This document shows, in pieces, positions 5,161 through 7,366 of a stretch of 7,366 nucleotides of DNA. This DNA comes from Phycisphaerales bacterium. Lineage in GTDB: Bacteria > Planctomycetota > Phycisphaerae > Phycisphaerales > UBA1924. Position numbers and translations under genes: made by a program. Each line of letters starts with the position of its first letter. Position 1 is the stretch's first letter. The notes under the pieces are model-generated. The model did not search any database and was not told the origin of the DNA. It was given only the letters and a program-made list of their open reading frames with translations. Location: positions 1 through 7,366 of the forward strand of contig JAGVLZ010000039.1 in the NCBI GenBank assembly GCA_020054055.1. The letters are read 5' to 3'.

Positions 5161-7188
5161 ATGCCCTCCGATACCACCTTCGTCGAGCGTGCATTCCAGG
5201 ACAAACACCTCCGTCTCGAAAAATCCGGCAAGGCCGAGCGCATCGTCTACGCCGCCACCGGCCACTTCGAGCGATGGTCCGACCCCGAGGAAAAAGTGCG
5301 CGCCGAGTTCTACGCAGAACTCATCTATCGCTACGCCTATCCCCCCGAACGCATCGGCGTCGAGATCACCGTCCCCGACCGCTCCCCCAGCGACTTCGCC
5401 GATCTGGTCGTCTTCAGGGACGACGACCGCAAACGCCCCTTCGCCGTCATCGAATGTAAGCCGGAATCCATCAGCGACGCCGAGTTCACTCAAGCCGTCG
5501 AACAGGCCTGGGGCAACGGAAACGCCGCCAAGTTCCGCGCCGCATACGTCGGTGTCGTCGCGGGCAACACGCGGCGATTCTTCGATTGTTCTGAAAAATT
5601 CGGTGCGCTCGAACGCGACAAGAACATCATCGCCGACCTCCCCGCCGACTATGGCAAGCCGCCCCAATGGAAGTACCGCAAGGGCGTCAGCAGGGAATGG
5701 CTCGATATCCAGCCCGTCAGCAAGGGCGAACTCATCGCCGCCATTAAGAAATGCCACCAGACCCTCTGGGGCGGCGGCCGACTCTCGCCCCCCGCCGCCT
5801 TCGGCGAGTTCTGCAAGATCATCTTCGTCAAGGTCCGCGACGAAAAGGCCCAACGCAAAAAGGGCGACCCCTACGACTTCCAAATCAAGACCGATGAGCC
5901 CGCCTCCGCTCTCGCCGGCCGCATCAAGGCGATTTACTCCGAAGCCCAGGAACGCGACCCCGAAGTCTTCAAAGAACCCATCCGCATCGACGACGCCACG
6001 CTGAAGATGTGCGTCTCGCACCTCGAAGGCATCAACTTCAACGCCACCGACCTCGACACCAAGGGCGTCGCCTTCGAGCAGTTCCTCGACGGCTTCTTCA
6101 AGGGAGACTTCGGCCAATACTTCACCCCGCGCGAGATCATCCAGTTCTGCGTCGAGATGCTCGCCCCCGACAACGAATCCATCGTCCTCGATCCCGCCTG
6201 CGGCTCGGGAGGCTTCCTCCTCTACGCCCTCGACTACGTCCGCCACAAAGGCCTCGACTTCCACGATGAAGGCTCAAACGAACACTACCGCTACTGGCAC
6301 GATTTCGCCGAGAAACGCCTCTTCGGCATCGAGATCAACGACGAGATCAGCCGCGTCGCCAAGATGAACATGATCCTCCACGACGACGGCCACACCAACA
6401 TCGTCGGCTTCGACGCCCTCGAAAACCTCGGCGAGATCTGGAAACAGAACCCCCGCGTCAAGAAGAACGCCTTCGACCTCGTCCTCACCAATCCCCCCTT
6501 CGGCGCCATGGTCAAGGAATCCGAGAAGGGCAAGGCCTACCTCGAAGGCTGGGAACTCCTCCGCTACATCGGCAAGGGTGAGCAACCGGAAGGCTCGGCG
6601 GGCGAGATGCTGAGCGACCACAAAGCCGGAAAGAAATCGCTCAAAGCCCGCAAGAGCATCAAGACGGAAGTTCTCTTCTGCGAGCGTGTCTGGCACTTCC
6701 TCAAGCCCGGCACCGGCCGCGCCGCCATCGTCCTCCCCGACGGCATCCTCACCAACTCATCGTTGCAAGGCGTCCGCGATTGGCTCCTCGCCCACTTCCA
6801 ACTCCTCGCCGTCGTATCGCTCCCGCAGGAAGCCTTCCAGCACGCCGGCGCGGGTGTCAAGGCCAGCGTCGTCTTCCTCCGCAAGCGCGCCGAAAACGAA
6901 GAGCCCGACGACGACGACGCCATCTTCATGGCCACCCCCGCCAACATCGGCTTCGACGCCACGGGACGCAAGACCGCCCGCGTCACAACCAAATCCGAGA
7001 ACGGACGGCGCAAGGTGGAAGTCCACTCCACCGATTTTTTTGATGTTGAAGTGACGTTCGAGAAGGCGACCGCTCACGGGGGGGGGGGCGAGGAATGGCA
7101 GGAAAAATCGCGACGCGTAGCGACTGGCACCGGCATCCTTGGTCAGTACCGATTTTTTGAACGGAGGCCTGAATCTTTTTTCGTCTGA
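5161..7188 (+). CDS. Restriction-modification fusion: PD-(D/E)xK nuclease domain plus N6-adenine DNA methylase (HsdM/BcgI-A-like)
   Basis: This encodes 675 residues. The N-terminal ~170 form a Type I HsdR-N-like nuclease domain: DFADLVVF with Asp81, AVIECK with Glu98 and Lys100, then QAVEQAW (111-117), which fits the QxxxQAxxY-type helix seen after such cores. Residues ~190-320 are the helical N-terminal region of HsdM, followed by FGQYFTPREI (317-326). The methylase core has motif I DPACGSGGF (344-352) and motif IV NPPF (444-447), the adenine-N6 type. It would both cut and methylate DNA at a site chosen by a separate specificity subunit. No helicase is present, so the layout resembles BcgI A (Type IIB) or a Type I-like variant rather than classical HsdM. 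An 11-G run (7078-7088) encodes GGGG at 640-643. The last 51 codons are much richer in A/T third positions than the rest. The broken specificity gene follows immediately. The start is the first ATG; no better one exists nearby. Confidence 0.9.
   Translation: MPSDTTFVERAFQDKHLRLEKSGKAERIVYAATGHFERWSDPEEKVRAEFYAELIYRYAYPPERIGVEITVPDRSPSDFADLVVFRDDDRKRPFAVIECKPESISDAEFTQAVEQAWGNGNAAKFRAAYVGVVAGNTRRFFDCSEKFGALERDKNIIADLPADYGKPPQWKYRKGVSREWLDIQPVSKGELIAAIKKCHQTLWGGGRLSPPAAFGEFCKIIFVKVRDEKAQRKKGDPYDFQIKTDEPASALAGRIKAIYSEAQERDPEVFKEPIRIDDATLKMCVSHLEGINFNATDLDTKGVAFEQFLDGFFKGDFGQYFTPREIIQFCVEMLAPDNESIVLDPACGSGGFLLYALDYVRHKGLDFHDEGSNEHYRYWHDFAEKRLFGIEINDEISRVAKMNMILHDDGHTNIVGFDALENLGEIWKQNPRVKKNAFDLVLTNPPFGAMVKESEKGKAYLEGWELLRYIGKGEQPEGSAGEMLSDHKAGKKSLKARKSIKTEVLFCERVWHFLKPGTGRAAIVLPDGILTNSSLQGVRDWLLAHFQLLAVVSLPQEAFQHAGAGVKASVVFLRKRAENEEPDDDDAIFMATPANIGFDATGRKTARVTTKSENGRRKVEVHSTDFFDVEVTFEKATAHGGGGEEWQEKSRRVATGTGILGQYRFFERRPESFFV
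7078..7088 (+). repeat. G11 homopolymer in the methylase coding sequence
   Basis: Eleven consecutive G bases encode Gly-Gly-Gly-Gly 32 residues before the stop. Loss of one G would bring a TAG at 7118-7120 into frame. Gain of one would bring a TGA at 7158-7160 into frame. Tracts like this are classic slipped-strand (phase-variation) sites, but they are also common sequencing or assembly error sites. Confidence 0.85.
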
Positions 7189-7280
7189 GCCCCGACGGCT
7201 GCTTTGCAGTCCGACGGGGCGATGTGAAGCCGAGACTCGATCCGCACTTCCATTCGCCAGAGTTCGTGGCGCTAGTGTAA
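7185..7280 (+). pseudogene. Type I-like specificity subunit (hsdS), N-terminal remnant cut by insertion
   Basis: In the frame shifted from the methylase, about 30 residues read CFAVRRGDVKPRLDPHFHSP followed by EFVAL. This is the opening typical of HsdS-type specificity proteins, with the RLDPxFxxPEF signature that precedes the first target-recognition domain. The frame is closed upstream by TGA at 7170-7172 and has no ATG, so the start must be non-standard. CTG at 7185 overlaps the methylase stop as CTGA; GTG at 7224 would lose the conserved part. A GGAGG lies at 7163-7167. The frame ends at TAA 7278-7280, just where the sequence becomes AT-rich and an insertion sequence seems to begin. The rest of the gene, if kept, would lie beyond the window. 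Confidence 0.6.
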
Positions 7281-7329
7281 TGTTTCAGTATTGATGCAAC
7301 ATATTTCTCGCCGATTCGTTCTGCTCTAC

Positions 7330-7336
7330 AAAGGAG
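7330..7336 (+). promoter_or_regulatory. Ribosome binding site of the transposase-like gene
   Basis: AAAGGAG lies 7 bases before the ATG at 7344. The plus-strand genes metG, the DUF2470 gene and the methylase have no such site, which hints that this reading frame came with a separate element. Confidence 0.65.
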
Positions 7337-7343
7337 CGGAGCC

Positions 7344-7366
7344 ATGCGGATCGCGCCGGCCATCAC
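7344..7366 (+). CDS. Start of a probable IS630-family transposase (runs off the window)
   Basis: Only seven codons are visible: MRIAPAI. Many IS630-family transposases begin with M-R/K-I/V-A-P-x-I, followed by a helix-turn-helix; here the remainder is cut off. The call rests on this short N-terminus, the strong ribosome site, and the abrupt end of the specificity gene at a TA 70 bases upstream. Another small protein cannot be excluded. Confidence 0.45.

Larger units (their letters stand above)
7273..7366 (+). mobile_element. Left end of a probable IS630-type insertion sequence
   Basis: Homology to the specificity subunit stops at a TA (7273-7274). The next ~70 bases are clearly richer in A/T than anything around them, as expected of a transposon end plus promoter, and lead to a well-placed ribosome site and a transposase-like start. 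IS630-family elements insert at TA and duplicate it. The right end and second terminal repeat are outside the window, so the inverted repeat cannot be confirmed. Confidence 0.5.

Noticed and set aside
4978..6264. A 428-codon open frame on the minus strand opposite the nuclease-methylase
   Set aside because: It is rich in Glu/Gly/Val/Ala as expected of an antisense shadow of C-ending codons, and it overlaps the clearly real methylase domains.
7095..7160. ATG at 7095 as the start of the specificity subunit (MAGKIATRSDWHRHPW)
   Set aside because: It is in the right frame but is stopped by TGA at 7158-7160 and 7170-7172 before the conserved residues, and it does not resemble a specificity protein.
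6983..7366. A 127-codon open frame on the minus strand at the right end
   Set aside because: Its sequence has no recognisable domain and runs antisense to the methylase tail, the specificity remnant and the transposase start.

Overview
The window is GC-rich DNA that looks like a planctomycete, most likely of the Phycisphaerae type. This is an inference from three things: a dockerin-like C-terminal tail of the form GDADxSGxVDFxDVxAVLxNF, a large secreted parallel beta-helix protein, and strong C/G-ending codon use. No tRNA, rRNA or CRISPR array was seen.

Layout, left to right: (1) the 3' end of an M16-family peptidase gene (+). (2) A hairpin-bearing gap between convergent genes. (3) A secreted right-handed beta-helix protein on the minus strand, built of about 16 coils of mostly 21 residues, with a cysteine at the same place in nearly every coil. 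(4) A short divergent promoter region, then metG (methionyl-tRNA synthetase, +), which carries two copies of a palindromic DNA repeat inside its coding sequence. (5) Directly downstream, a PNPOx-like/DUF2470 protein; a row of heptanucleotide repeats spans the junction. (6) A strong hairpin, followed by an orphan dockerin-like protein tail on the minus strand with no body. (7) Directly abutting it, a restriction-modification locus (+): a 675-residue fusion of a PD-(D/E)xK nuclease domain and an N6-adenine methylase, then the first ~30 codons of a specificity subunit (hsdS) that stop where a probable IS630-type insertion sequence begins. Its transposase start codon lies 23 bases before the window ends.

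The left two thirds is ordinary chromosome: peptidase, synthetase, small conserved protein and surface protein. The right third is an accessory island. It appears to have replaced the 5' part of a secreted dockerin-tailed protein gene, and was then itself broken by a transposon. Three features make it worth a second look. The nuclease-methylase fusion resembles BcgI-like (Type IIB) architecture. An 11-G homopolymer near the 3' end of the fusion gene could make its C-terminus phase-variable. The specificity subunit appears to be disrupted. A separate point of interest is the palindromic repeat that has colonised the metG coding sequence twice.
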